From contig CAJTOY010000008.1 in NCBI GenBank assembly GCA_910578195.1, forward strand, positions 1 through 57,240: a stretch of DNA of 57,240 bases, written 5' to 3'. Below are positions 1 to 7,957 of the stretch, piece by piece. Origin of the DNA: an uncultured Christensenella sp. Lineage in GTDB: Bacteria > Bacillota > Clostridia > Christensenellales > Borkfalkiaceae. The position numbers and the translations under genes are program-made. The notes beneath the pieces were generated by a model. That model was not told the DNA's origin, made no database searches, and was given only the letters and a program-made list of their open reading frames with translations. How positions within the stretch are numbered: the stretch's first letter is position 1; every line of letters begins with the position of its first letter.

Positions 1-34
1 GCCCGCGCAGGGCGCGGGCGCTCCCTATTTTTTT
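1..34 (+). terminator. Terminator of a gene upstream of the window
   Basis: Stem GCCCGCGC/GCGCGGGC (1-8 with 12-19), followed a few bases later by a run of seven T. It probably ends a transcript that began before the window. The first gene may instead be reached by read-through, since no promoter is visible between the hairpin and its start. Confidence 0.6.
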
Positions 35-48
35 CAGGGGGATAACTC

Positions 49-714
49 ATGAAAACCCAAATGAGATTTCAAAAATACATATGTCTTGCGATGATTATAG
101 TCGGCGCGCTTGCAACACTGTTTGCATTCTGCTATTGCACGGGCTCGCTTGCCGAACTCGGTCAGACGCTTAACGCGAAGGGCAAATCGCTTTTCAAGGC
201 GTCCGATGGCAAATACGACGCGACGCTGTTTATCGACATACAGAGTTTTAACAACATGCTAATGTATTTCGGTATAGTAATGATTTTACTTGCCGTAAGT
301 CTTTATATCACGTCGTGCAACAAGCGCAGAAATTACTATGTAACCAACTTTGTCGCCACCGGCGCGTGCGCGGGCGGAAATATAATTTTATCGCTCGTCG
401 CCATGATTTTAAACGGCATCTGGCGCGGCAAATTCTTGAATATCGACTTTGCCAAGTGGGACGCATACTGGGCGAACCAGATTAAAAACAACACCATTTA
501 CAACCCCGACGGCTCGATACTCGTCGACGGCGCGGACGTTGTCGCGGTGCACTATTCGGAATCAACCGTAATGTTTGACCTCGCTTTCGTTATGTATGCG
601 CTCGTCATCGTCGCTTCGGTTTTGCTTATCTTAAATCTGGTATGGAAAATCAAGCTTATGCAAGGCGAGAAAAAACTGCTCGGCGACGCGGCTATGGGAG
701 GTGCGGCTGTATGA
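49..714 (+). CDS. Four-helix membrane protein of unknown function
   Basis: A 221-residue protein with four predicted membrane helices (about residues 11-31, 70-90, 98-123 and 173-201) and two longer polar loops after helix 1 and helix 3. I do not recognise a family. A GGGGG-rich ribosome site lies 8-12 bases before the ATG. The stop overlaps the next start (ATGA), so it is translationally coupled to another small membrane protein and then to a sugar-type ABC ATPase. An accessory membrane part of a transporter is an inference from position only; the sequence has no EAA loop of a classical sugar permease. Confidence 0.85.
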   Translation: MKTQMRFQKYICLAMIIVGALATLFAFCYCTGSLAELGQTLNAKGKSLFKASDGKYDATLFIDIQSFNNMLMYFGIVMILLAVSLYITSCNKRRNYYVTNFVATGACAGGNIILSLVAMILNGIWRGKFLNIDFAKWDAYWANQIKNNTIYNPDGSILVDGADVVAVHYSESTVMFDLAFVMYALVIVASVLLILNLVWKIKLMQGEKKLLGDAAMGGAAV

Positions 715-1226
715 ATAAATCAGTAAATCCCGTAATTAAAAATGATATCCAACGTTATAAAAAGAATAAATTCGGCGCTAACCTCGCGCTTTTGGGGCTC
801 GTGTTCGGCTGTGTTTATTTTATCGTTTTATACGCTCAGGTCAAAAACGACAACTACTATTACACCTGGGCGATAGCGTTTGACGTTATATATAATCTTG
901 TATTTATGCTAATAACGTTCCTCTGCTCGGAGCAAGTCAAAAACTATAACAGAAAGCTTTTCTGGCTTCAACTTATAGTGGGAGTGTTGCAGATTGCGAG
1001 AATATTCTGGCTTCCCCTCGGCGGTATCACCGCAAAGGCGATATCCGCGGGCTCGTTCATTGCCATGCTTGTGGGGCTTGCGGGCTCGGGCGCGTTTATA
1101 ATCGCGTCCGCGGTCGTCGGCTTCATACGCAGTAAAATGGTCGAGGACTTCAACAAGAAGCTCGAAAGCGGAGAGGTTTCGGTCGAAGCAACCTTGAAAG
1201 AACTCGACGCGCGGGAGGTGGAATAA
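711..1226 (+). CDS. Small four-helix membrane protein
   Basis: The start was placed at 711 rather than an earlier in-frame ATG at 642, because GGGAGGT lies at 696-702 and the ATGA overlap with the previous gene is typical coupling. The 171-residue product has a basic N-terminus, about four hydrophobic helices (24-44, 54-76, 84-104, 115-140) and a charged C-terminal helix. It is the same size class as its neighbours but not obviously homologous. No known domain is recognised. The last base of its stop codon is the first base of the following ATG (TAATG). Confidence 0.85.
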   Translation: MNKSVNPVIKNDIQRYKKNKFGANLALLGLVFGCVYFIVLYAQVKNDNYYYTWAIAFDVIYNLVFMLITFLCSEQVKNYNRKLFWLQLIVGVLQIARIFWLPLGGITAKAISAGSFIAMLVGLAGSGAFIIASAVVGFIRSKMVEDFNKKLESGEVSVEATLKELDAREVE

Positions 1227-2350
1227 TGCCCGAAGTAAAAATCGAACATCTTGATAAAATTTACGACGGCGGAGTGCAGGCGGTCTATGACTTCAACCTC
1301 GACATTAAAGACGGCGAATTCATAGTCCTCGTAGGTCCGTCGGGCTGCGGTAAATCGACAACGCTGAGAATGGTTGCGGGGCTAGAAGATATTTCCGCGG
1401 GCAAGCTCACCATAGACGGAAAGGACTGTACGAGGCTTCCGCCCAAGGACAGAGATATAGCGATGGTTTTCCAGAACTACGCGCTGTACGGTCATATGAC
1501 GATTTACGAAAATATGGCTTTCTCGCTCACACTCAGAAAGGAAGATAAGCAGTTAATCCACAGAAAGGTTATGGCGGCGGCTGAAATTCTCGACCTTAAA
1601 AGCCAGCTCAACAAAAAGCCCAAACAGCTTTCGGGCGGTCAGCGCCAGCGCGTTGCAATGGGTCGTGCGATAGTCCGCAACCCCAAACTCTTTCTGTTTG
1701 ACGAGCCGCTTTCAAACCTCGACGCAAAGCTGAGAGGCTCGATGCGAAGAGAAATAATGCTTTTACATAAAAAGCTTCACGCCACAATGATGTACGTCAC
1801 CCACGACCAGACCGAAGCTTTGACTTTGGCGGACAGAATTGTATGTATGTCCATGGGTCACGTCCAGCAGATAGGCAACCCCATAGAATTGTACGAAAAA
1901 CCCGCAAACACCTTCGTTGCGACGTTTATAGGACTTCCTCCCATGAACATGTTCGAGGGCGTTGTCGAAGGCGGACATTTCAAGAGCGAGCTTTTCGATT
2001 ACCCCTTAAACGCCGAACAGAAAAAAATTCTTTCGGACTATGAGGGCAAGACGGTTATTTTGGGCGTTCGCCCCGAAAACGTCACCCGTTCGGGCCCCGT
2101 AAAGCTTCTCGTAACAAATAACGAAAACCTCGGTATGAACACTTTGGTACACGGCAAGGTCGGCGGAAAGAAAATCGTCGTCTGCAAGTTTGCGGAGTGG
2201 TGCAATTTCAAGGACGGCGACGAAATAGGAATAGGTTTCGCGCCCGACATGATGCACTTCTTCGAAACGAACAAGACGGAAATGAAGCTCAATCCCAAGA
2301 CCAACAAAGAGGAAGAAATAATTGTCGAGTACGGAAAGGCAATCAGATAA
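1226..2350 (+). CDS. Carbohydrate ABC transporter ATP-binding protein, MsmX/UgpC type
   Basis: A 374-residue ATPase that would energise uptake of sugars or oligosaccharides. Visible motifs are Walker A GPSGCGKST (about residue 38), Q-loop VFQNYALYGHMT, signature LSGGQRQRVAMGRA, Walker B LFLFDEP, D-loop SNLDAKLR and switch THDQTEA, followed by a C-terminal OB-like regulatory domain of the MalK/UgpC/MsmK type. ATPases of this family can serve several permeases (family knowledge). Here no MalF/MalG permease or binding protein is in view; small membrane proteins flank it instead. With the GH28 and GH105 genes downstream, import of pectin oligosaccharides is a reasonable inference. Confidence 0.93.
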   Translation: MPEVKIEHLDKIYDGGVQAVYDFNLDIKDGEFIVLVGPSGCGKSTTLRMVAGLEDISAGKLTIDGKDCTRLPPKDRDIAMVFQNYALYGHMTIYENMAFSLTLRKEDKQLIHRKVMAAAEILDLKSQLNKKPKQLSGGQRQRVAMGRAIVRNPKLFLFDEPLSNLDAKLRGSMRREIMLLHKKLHATMMYVTHDQTEALTLADRIVCMSMGHVQQIGNPIELYEKPANTFVATFIGLPPMNMFEGVVEGGHFKSELFDYPLNAEQKKILSDYEGKTVILGVRPENVTRSGPVKLLVTNNENLGMNTLVHGKVGGKKIVVCKFAEWCNFKDGDEIGIGFAPDMMHFFETNKTEMKLNPKTNKEEEIIVEYGKAIR

Positions 2351-2362
2351 GGAGGAATTATA

Positions 2363-2968
2363 ATGGCAGAAAATGAAAACGTTGTTGCCGAGCCCGAAAA
2401 GGGCAAAAGCTTCAAGGCGGGCTTAAAGGAATGGTTCCGCAAGAGAATAGTTGCTTTAAAGGTAAAACCGCAGATAATTCCGCTTGTTTTAATGGCGATT
2501 ACCACCGTATATTTCATGCTCGTGCTGTTCAATATTTCGAAGGCGATCGATATGTCGTCCGAAAACAAGCACACGTTCGCGACGGGAATTTGTACGTTTA
2601 TAACGACGCTGCTTTCCCTTTTATATCTGGTCAGCTTCTTAAACGCTTTCCCCAAGCGCAAAAAACCGAATATTTTCTTTATCGTGCTTGTCGGCGTCAT
2701 GATTGCGGGACAGATTGCGTGCGACCTCGTATATTACCTGCAAATGAACAACTGTCTGAACGATATCAAAGTTGGTTCGGATATGTACATCGCGGTCGAT
2801 AGCGCGCAGCCGTACGTTCTGGGGCACATAGTGCTTCTCGGCATAAGCTCGGTCGTGTTCGCGCTTTTGCCCGTATACAGCAGACTGATAAGAAAAATAA
2901 ACACTTCGGTCAAGCTCGAATCGGCGACCGAAAACATGCACGGAAATATCGATATAACGGAAGATTAA
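2363..2968 (+). CDS. Four-helix membrane protein of unknown function
   Basis: A 201-residue protein starting 12 bases after the ATPase gene, behind GGAGG (2351-2355). An acidic then basic N-terminus of about 38 residues precedes four hydrophobic segments (about 39-59, 72-95, 102-124, 145-168). The tail is polar and probably cytoplasmic. No family is recognised. Its place directly after the ATPase and before a terminator makes it the last gene of this cluster. Confidence 0.85.
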   Translation: MAENENVVAEPEKGKSFKAGLKEWFRKRIVALKVKPQIIPLVLMAITTVYFMLVLFNISKAIDMSSENKHTFATGICTFITTLLSLLYLVSFLNAFPKRKKPNIFFIVLVGVMIAGQIACDLVYYLQMNNCLNDIKVGSDMYIAVDSAQPYVLGHIVLLGISSVVFALLPVYSRLIRKINTSVKLESATENMHGNIDITED

Positions 2969-2973
2969 TTTCA

Positions 2974-3008
2974 ATAACCGACAAATTAAATTTTGTCGGT
3001 TATTTTTA
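2974..3008 (+). terminator. Rho-independent terminator
   Basis: Perfect 12-bp stem ATAACCGACAAA/TTTGTCGGTTAT (2974-2985 with 2992-3003) and a T-rich tail. It closes the ATPase cluster. Confidence 0.85.
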
Positions 3009-3022
3009 GGAAAAGGTAATTT

Positions 3023-3688
3023 ATGGCTAAGAAAAACAAAAAAGTCCGCGAAACGAGCATAGAAAATTATTACGATTTGAAGCTCGACAAGGTGGACGAG
3101 CTGGTTGCGGCATTAAAGGGCGAAAGCACCGAGGAGTTCGGCGAGGTTTCAATGAAAATCTCCGACTGCACCGACGGCGCGTCCGACGGCAAAAAAGAGT
3201 TCGACCCGTACAAAACGGACTGGCTCGGCAAAGTTCCCGTCTGGATAAAGGCGCTGTTTATAAAATGGTGGTTTGCGGGCGTGTTGTGCTATTTCGTCAA
3301 TATGGGGCTGGGCATATATATAACGAACGACCTCGACAGATTTATGCTGTCGGGCATAGTAATGGGGCTGATGGTCGAGCTTCTGGTAAACCCTTTGTTC
3401 CGCTTTCTGGAAACCGACAAGCGCGAGTTCGACAAATACACAATGTTTCCGTTCCCGTTCAAGGCGTACTGGACGTTCTTCACGAACATAATTTACTATG
3501 TCCCCGTAACCTTCGGCGTAAACCTTTGCTATTTGGTGATAAATAAGTATATGTTTTTCCTCGGAATGGAGCCTCTCTTGTTCGGCGTGTTCGCCGTGGC
3601 GGTAGACATGATATTTATCGGCGTCAAGGACGGCATAGTTTACCTCGTGAAAAAATTAAAAAATAAGGAGCGCACTGCTGATGTTTAA
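3023..3688 (+). CDS. Membrane protein with cytoplasmic N-terminal segment
   Basis: A 221-residue protein with about 70 polar N-terminal residues, then four hydrophobic segments between residues 75 and 205 and a basic tail. It begins 15 bases after the terminator stem, with AGGAAAAGG as the ribosome site, and overlaps the start of the GH28 gene by 8 bases. It may thus belong to the pectin operon. The residue patterns do not match a transporter family I know. It is the fourth small four-helix protein around the sugar ATPase, which makes a shared role plausible but unproven. Confidence 0.85.
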   Translation: MAKKNKKVRETSIENYYDLKLDKVDELVAALKGESTEEFGEVSMKISDCTDGASDGKKEFDPYKTDWLGKVPVWIKALFIKWWFAGVLCYFVNMGLGIYITNDLDRFMLSGIVMGLMVELLVNPLFRFLETDKREFDKYTMFPFPFKAYWTFFTNIIYYVPVTFGVNLCYLVINKYMFFLGMEPLLFGVFAVAVDMIFIGVKDGIVYLVKKLKNKERTADV

Positions 3689-5216
3689 GCAAATTTTCGT
3701 TTCGGCAAGCTCGGCTTGTTTCGAATTCGTCAATAAAAACCCCTACTACACGCCCGAAAAATACAGAGTTTCGGTAAACGGCGTCGAGGAAAAAACCGAC
3801 CGCGACACCAACGTGTTCTCGCTTTTCGACCTTTCCCCCGCATCGCATTACCGCGTGACGGCGTGCGGTTGCACGGTCGAGTTCGACACTCTTTCCGAAA
3901 GCGCGTGCGTCGACGTAAAATCGCTCGGCGCGAAGGGCGACGGCGTTTCCGACGACACCTTTTTCGTGCAGTTTGCGATTGATACCTGCCCCGCGGGCGG
4001 CAGAGTGGTAATTCCCGGGGGAACGTACCTCGTGCGCCCGATAAAGCTGAAAAGCGATATCACCCTCGACTTGAAGAGGGGCGCCGTACTTCTCGGCGAC
4101 ACCGTTGAGGAGCACTATCCCGTCGTGCCCGCAAGGGTGTTTATCGACGGCAAGGAAGAGGTGCTTGCAAGCTGGGAGGGCGACCCGTACGACTGCCGTC
4201 AGGCGCTCGTTTCGGCGTACCGCGCCAAAAACGTTAAAATCGTCGGCGAGGGCAAAATAGACGGCAACGCCGTCAATTCGACGTGGTGGCAAACTCCCAA
4301 GGGCAGAAAGATTGCGCGCCCGAGGCTGGTTTTCCTCAATAAATGCGAAAACGTGGTTTTCCACGGCATAACGGGCGCGAATTCGGCTTCGTGGAATTTT
4401 CACCCGTTTTTCTCGAAAAATCTTAAATTCTACGACATAAAAATAAAATGCCCCGCCAACGCGCCCAACACCGACGGGCTCGATCCCGAAAGCTGCGACG
4501 GCGTGGAAATTGCGGGCTGTCAGTTCAGCGTCGGCGACGACTGCTGCGCGATTAAAAGCGGCAAGCTGTACATGGGCAAGACCTATAAGACCCCTGCGAC
4601 CAACCACGTTTTGAGAAACAATCTTTTCTGCGACGGACACGGCGCGATTGTTTTGGGCAGTGAAATGAGCGGCGGCGTGAAGGATTTGACCGTGTCGCAG
4701 TGCGTGTTCAGCCACACCGACAGAGGCTTGCGCATAAAGACCCGCAGGGGCAGAGGCAAGGACGCGGTAATCGACGGCGTGACGTTCGAAAATATTAAAA
4801 TGGACAACGTCATAACCCCGCTGGTAATCAACATGTACTACTTCTGCGACCCCGACGGCAAGACCGAATACGTCTGGTCTCGCGACCCGAAAACTCCCGT
4901 CGACGACGGCACGCCCTATCTCGGCAAATTCCTTTTCCGCGATATCGAGTGCAATGACTGCGAGTGCATGGCGGGCTATTTCGACGGACTTGCCGAACAG
5001 CCCATAAAGGAAGTCACAATCGAGAACGTAAGTTTCAAATTCAAAAAGGGCGCAAAGCCCCATCTTCCCGCAATGCTTACGGGCGTGCGCGAGTACTGTA
5101 AGGAGGGAATTTACGTCGACAACGTCGAAAAGCTCGTTTTGAAAAACGTGACCTTCGAGGGCGTAAAGGGCGACAAGGTAATAAAGAATAAAATCGGCGA
5201 ATTGGTGGAGGAGTGA
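3681..5216 (+). CDS. GH28 polygalacturonase-like hydrolase, cytoplasmic
   Basis: A 511-residue protein with an N-terminal beta domain (about 1-75) and a pectin-lyase-fold right-handed beta-helix. GH28 catalytic motifs are present: NTDG at 263-266, DD at 286-287, GHG at 319-321 and RIK at 351-353. The family cleaves galacturonic acid linkages in pectin by inversion. No signal peptide is present, so it should act on oligogalacturonides already imported. It is followed at 3 bases by a GH105 gene, the usual intracellular partner for unsaturated ends. Exo- versus endo-action cannot be told from the sequence. Confidence 0.93.
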   Translation: MFKQIFVSASSACFEFVNKNPYYTPEKYRVSVNGVEEKTDRDTNVFSLFDLSPASHYRVTACGCTVEFDTLSESACVDVKSLGAKGDGVSDDTFFVQFAIDTCPAGGRVVIPGGTYLVRPIKLKSDITLDLKRGAVLLGDTVEEHYPVVPARVFIDGKEEVLASWEGDPYDCRQALVSAYRAKNVKIVGEGKIDGNAVNSTWWQTPKGRKIARPRLVFLNKCENVVFHGITGANSASWNFHPFFSKNLKFYDIKIKCPANAPNTDGLDPESCDGVEIAGCQFSVGDDCCAIKSGKLYMGKTYKTPATNHVLRNNLFCDGHGAIVLGSEMSGGVKDLTVSQCVFSHTDRGLRIKTRRGRGKDAVIDGVTFENIKMDNVITPLVINMYYFCDPDGKTEYVWSRDPKTPVDDGTPYLGKFLFRDIECNDCECMAGYFDGLAEQPIKEVTIENVSFKFKKGAKPHLPAMLTGVREYCKEGIYVDNVEKLVLKNVTFEGVKGDKVIKNKIGELVEE

Positions 5217-5219
5217 GTT

Positions 5220-6347
5220 ATGGATTACGCAATAATCGATAAATACATAGACCGTCTTATCGACGACACCACGCCCGAGGCGCCAATCTGGAATATCGAG
5301 AATATCAAGCACGGCAAGGCGGCGGGCTGGAACTATATCGACGGCTGTATGATGACCTCGCTATACACAATTTACTTGCAGACGGGCAACAAAAAGTACC
5401 TTGATTTTATCGACAAATTCGTCGATTACTACGTTTTCGACGACGGCAGTATGCGGGGCTACGAGCTCGAAACCTACAACGTCGACAACATCAACGAGGG
5501 CAGAGTGCTGTTCGATTTATACCGCGAAACGGGTAAGCCCAAATACAGAAAGGCGATTGAACTTTTGTATTCGCAGCTGAAAACCCAGCCGAGAACGGCG
5601 GCGGGCAACTTCTGGCATAAAAAAATTTACCCCGAGCAAGTCTGGCTTGACGGACTGTACATGGCGCAGGTTTTCTATACCCGCTACGAAACCGAGTTCA
5701 ACGGCGGCAAGAATTACGCCGACATAGTTAAGCAGTTCGAAAACGTGTTCGAAAATATGTACGATAAGCAGAAAAAGCTGTACTACCACGGCTGGGACTA
5801 TTCCAAAACCGCGTTTTGGAGCGACAAAAAGACGGGGCTTTCGAAGAGTTTCTGGCTGCGCTCGGTCGGCTGGTATACGGTCGGGCTTGTGGACGCGATA
5901 GGGTATTTCGAGGACGAGGAATACAAGGCGCGGCTTGTGAAAATTTTCAAGGCGACGGCGGAGGGGCTCGAAAACTACGTCGATCCGGATAAAAAAATGC
6001 TTTGGCAAGTGGTCGACCAAGGGGGCAGAGAGGGCAACTACCTCGAAACTTCGGGTAGCGCAATGATTGCGTACGCGCTTATGAAGGGCGCGCGCCTCGG
6101 GCTTATAGATAAGAGGTTTGCGAAGCTCGGCGAAGAGATTTTCGACGGCATTTGCAAGGAATATCTGACCGAAACGGACGGAAAACTCAATCTCGGCGGC
6201 ATCTGCCTTATGGCGGGGCTGGGACCCGAAACGAACAGAAAGCGCGACGGCACTTTCGAGTACTACATTTCCGAGCCGATTGTCGAAAACGACGCAAAGG
6301 GCACGGGTCCGTTCGTAATGGCGTACACCGAAATCAAACAGTTATAA
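5220..6347 (+). CDS. GH105 unsaturated rhamnogalacturonyl hydrolase, YteR-like
   Basis: A 375-residue protein with an (alpha/alpha)6-barrel pattern. The motif WLDGLYMAQVFY puts an Asp at residue 144, matching the catalytic Asp143 of YteR (family knowledge); WLRSVGWYTVGLVDA and LETSGSAMIAYALMKG are further family blocks. The enzyme removes the delta-4,5-unsaturated galacturonic acid left by pectate or rhamnogalacturonan lyases. There is no signal peptide, so it is cytoplasmic. It lies 3 bases after the GH28 gene behind GGAGGAG. A hairpin 27 bases after the stop ends the operon. Confidence 0.93.
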   Translation: MDYAIIDKYIDRLIDDTTPEAPIWNIENIKHGKAAGWNYIDGCMMTSLYTIYLQTGNKKYLDFIDKFVDYYVFDDGSMRGYELETYNVDNINEGRVLFDLYRETGKPKYRKAIELLYSQLKTQPRTAAGNFWHKKIYPEQVWLDGLYMAQVFYTRYETEFNGGKNYADIVKQFENVFENMYDKQKKLYYHGWDYSKTAFWSDKKTGLSKSFWLRSVGWYTVGLVDAIGYFEDEEYKARLVKIFKATAEGLENYVDPDKKMLWQVVDQGGREGNYLETSGSAMIAYALMKGARLGLIDKRFAKLGEEIFDGICKEYLTETDGKLNLGGICLMAGLGPETNRKRDGTFEYYISEPIVENDAKGTGPFVMAYTEIKQL

Positions 6348-6373
6348 ATAGCAATTCAAAAGTTACATATATA

Positions 6374-6412
6374 AGCGGCGCGGGAATTGATATTTCCGCG
6401 CCGCTGTTATAT
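6374..6412 (+). terminator. Terminator of the GH28-GH105 operon
   Basis: Stem AGCGGCGCGGGAA (6374-6386) pairs with 6393-6405 with one G-T pair; a short TTAT tail follows. Confidence 0.7.
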
Positions 6413-6443
6413 AATTGAACTAATAAATTCAAGAGGTGAGCAA

Positions 6444-7229
6444 GTGACAACGGGCGAAAAAATAACAAAGTGCAGAAAGGAAAAGGGTCTGACGCAAGGT
6501 CAGCTTGCCGAAACCCTCGGCGTTACCAGACAAGCGGTGTCGCGGTGGGAGGGGGATTTGGCTTTTCCCGAGACCGACACGCTTATGAAAATGAGCCGGC
6601 TTTTCGGCGTAAGCTGCGACTATCTTTTAAACTACGACGAACAGTCGCCGCCCCCGCAGGAGGGCAAGTTCGTTTTCGACTTCAAAGACTTTAAAAACTT
6701 TTACTTCGAATATAAGAGTAAAACCCATATAGGCAAGCTCCCGCTCGTGCACGTCAACATAGGGTTCGGCAGAGTGGCGAAGGGCTTCTTTTCTGTCGGG
6801 CTGGTTTCTGTCGGCGTGGTGTCGGTGGGGCTTGTAAGCTTAGGATTGATAGCCGTCGGCATTCTTTGTTTAGGGCTTTTGTCGTTCGCGAGTATTTCCG
6901 CGGGGGTTGTGGCGTTCGGAGGAGTGGCGGTAGGCTTTATTGCTTTCGGCGGGCTCGCGGTCGGTGTTCTGGCAATCGGCGGCTGCGCCGTCGGCGCGTT
7001 TGCGTGCGGCGGGTTTGCCTCGGGCAGTATAATCGCGGTTGGCGACGTCGCGCGGGGCGGAATTGCAATCGGCGATACAAGCGCGGACGGAAGCGTCTTT
7101 ACGGTGCTGATTTCGGAGTACGAAAACATGAGGGAGGCGCTGTATCGAAAATTCGACGAAATTCCGAAAGTCTGGTCGGGCTTTACCTCGTTGATGAGAA
7201 AGCTCGCCGACGCGTTTATGTTGAATTGA
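6444..7229 (+). CDS. XRE regulator with five-residue glycine-repeat tail
   Basis: The start is taken as GTG at 6444, with AGAGGTGAG at 6431-6440; earlier in-frame codons run through the preceding terminator. The 261-residue product has an N-terminal XRE helix-turn-helix (about 5-60: LTQGQLAETLGVTRQAVSRWE), a linker with FDFKDFKNFYFEY, and then about 20 tandem units with a glycine every five residues (SVG-LV, AFG-GV, AVG-FI, AIG-GC), about residues 110-212. A 45-residue helical tail follows. The repeat could form a beta-stack or a membrane-seeking rod. The regulated genes are unknown; it is the first gene after the pectin operon. Confidence 0.85.
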   Translation: MTTGEKITKCRKEKGLTQGQLAETLGVTRQAVSRWEGDLAFPETDTLMKMSRLFGVSCDYLLNYDEQSPPPQEGKFVFDFKDFKNFYFEYKSKTHIGKLPLVHVNIGFGRVAKGFFSVGLVSVGVVSVGLVSLGLIAVGILCLGLLSFASISAGVVAFGGVAVGFIAFGGLAVGVLAIGGCAVGAFACGGFASGSIIAVGDVARGGIAIGDTSADGSVFTVLISEYENMREALYRKFDEIPKVWSGFTSLMRKLADAFMLN

Positions 7230-7230
7230 A

Positions 7231-7258
7231 AAAGCGGAGCTCCGGCTCCGCTTTATTT
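7231..7258. terminator. Bidirectional terminator
   Basis: Stem AAAGCGGAGC/GCTCCGCTTT (7231-7240 with 7245-7254) with a TCCG loop. It separates the XRE gene from the convergent Cys-rich gene and has T/A tracts on both sides. Confidence 0.8.
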
Positions 7259-7526
7259 ATATTTCTTCATGCGTAAGTACTTCGGCAATGCGCTTTAAGC
7301 TGTTGGAAGCATTGATAAATGCCTTCTCGATTGTGATTTTTTCAGTCACTTTTGTTTCTTCGTTATCTTCCCATTTTTCGCAAGCCGCACTGCTTGCTTT
7401 GACGGGTTTGCTGCCTCTTCTTTTCATTAGACAAGTCCCTCGTTCAACAGACTTAAATTTGCAATTATATTTAACGTAATATTCCAAAAAATGCTTGCAA
7501 TTACAACACTGTTTATTTTGTTCCAT
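7257..7526 (-). CDS. Small four-cysteine CEKWE protein, copy A
   Basis: An 89-residue protein with a Cys-rich half (CCNC near residue 7, C22, GTC near 32, ACEKWE near 49) and a helical C-terminal half. The CxxC...C...CEKWE spacing suggests a small zinc-binding fold. Two relatives occur at 24363 and 24607. It is divergent from an XRE gene at 7617, and its promoter (-35 TTGACT at 7578-7583, -10 TAAAAT at 7554-7559, 18-base spacer) lies among inverted repeats. The ribosome site is a GGGG run. The function is unknown; no toxin, nuclease or known domain motif is visible. Confidence 0.8.
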   Translation of the reverse strand: MEQNKQCCNCKHFLEYYVKYNCKFKSVERGTCLMKRRGSKPVKASSAACEKWEDNEETKVTEKITIEKAFINASNSLKRIAEVLTHEEI

Positions 7527-7553
7527 ATAAGTACCCCATGCTTTTATATAAAT

Positions 7554-7610
7554 ATTTTACTACAAGTAGTAAGCGTAAGTCAAGACAATTACGCTTAATA
7601 AGTGTAAAAT
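7554..7610. promoter_or_regulatory. Divergent promoters and operators of the XRE/Cys-rich pair, locus 1
   Basis: Minus-strand promoter TTGACT-18-TAAAAT drives the Cys-rich gene; plus-strand AAGACA-17-TAAAAT (7582-7587, 7605-7610) drives the XRE gene. Inverted arms TAAGCGTAA (7570-7578) and TTACGCTTA (7589-7597) are 10 bases apart with the minus-strand -35 bases inside the gap. A second palindrome, ACTACAAGTAGT, spans 7559-7570. Repression of both genes by the XRE protein is the likely reading. Confidence 0.65.
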
Positions 7611-7616
7611 AAAAGC

Positions 7617-7829
7617 ATGGAAAAAATAAAAGAAATCCAAGCGAGGTTAGCGGAATTAATAAATCATAGCGGATATTCGCAAACCGAGCTTTCAAAAATG
7701 ATAGGCGTAAGTCAACAGACTATTTCTCATTATGTTAAAGGTAACATATTGCCATCGTTAGACACTTTTGCAAAGCTTTGCGAGGTTTTGGACGCTGACG
7801 CAAATTATGTTTTAGGTATAACTAAATAA
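7617..7829 (+). CDS. Single-domain XRE repressor, copy A
   Basis: A 70-residue protein made almost entirely of one XRE helix-turn-helix (YSQTELSKMIGVSQQTISHYVKG) ending in LGITK. It is clearly related to the protein at 24049 (shared ISHY, FAKLCE-LD, YVLGI/YILGI). No ribosome site precedes the ATG; the -10 box TAAAAT ends 6 bases before it, so the message is probably leaderless. It is divergent from the Cys-rich gene at 7526, and inverted repeats lie in the intergenic DNA. It likely represses itself and its partner. Confidence 0.9.
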   Translation: MEKIKEIQARLAELINHSGYSQTELSKMIGVSQQTISHYVKGNILPSLDTFAKLCEVLDADANYVLGITK

Positions 7830-7858
7830 AAGCAAGGACATCTCCTTGCTTTTTGTTT
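7830..7858 (+). terminator. Terminator after XRE copy A
   Basis: Stem AAGCAAGGA/TCCTTGCTT around CATC, followed by TTTTTGTTTT. Confidence 0.85.
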
Positions 7859-7860
7859 TC

Positions 7861-7947
7861 CGTCATTGCGCGGAGCGAAGCGACAAAGCAATCCAGAAGA
7901 GGCGAAGGGAAACACTGGATTGCTTCGGCAAAAGCCTCGCAATGACG
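7861..7947. repeat. 87-bp palindromic repeat, complete copy 1
   Basis: Outer arms CGTCATTGCG (7861-7870) and CGCAATGACG (7938-7947); inner arms AAGCAATCCAG and CTGGATTGCTT around a short linker. A second complete copy is at 23588-23675. Split and partial copies surround the GIY-YIG gene. It resembles short palindromic interspersed elements that end in TCATTGCGAG and recur in many bacterial genomes. Open frames reading through it are not genes. Confidence 0.85.
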
Positions 7948-7957
7948 AATTAAGTAT

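Noticed and set aside
3624..5312. A 562-residue minus-strand frame across the GH28 gene
   Set aside because: The GH28 motifs on plus are unmistakable and the antisense product is a low-complexity Ala/Val/Arg-rich chain.
7513..7695. A 60-residue minus frame covering the XRE/Cys-rich intergenic DNA
   Set aside because: It would run through both promoters and part of the XRE gene; the opposing genes are better supported.
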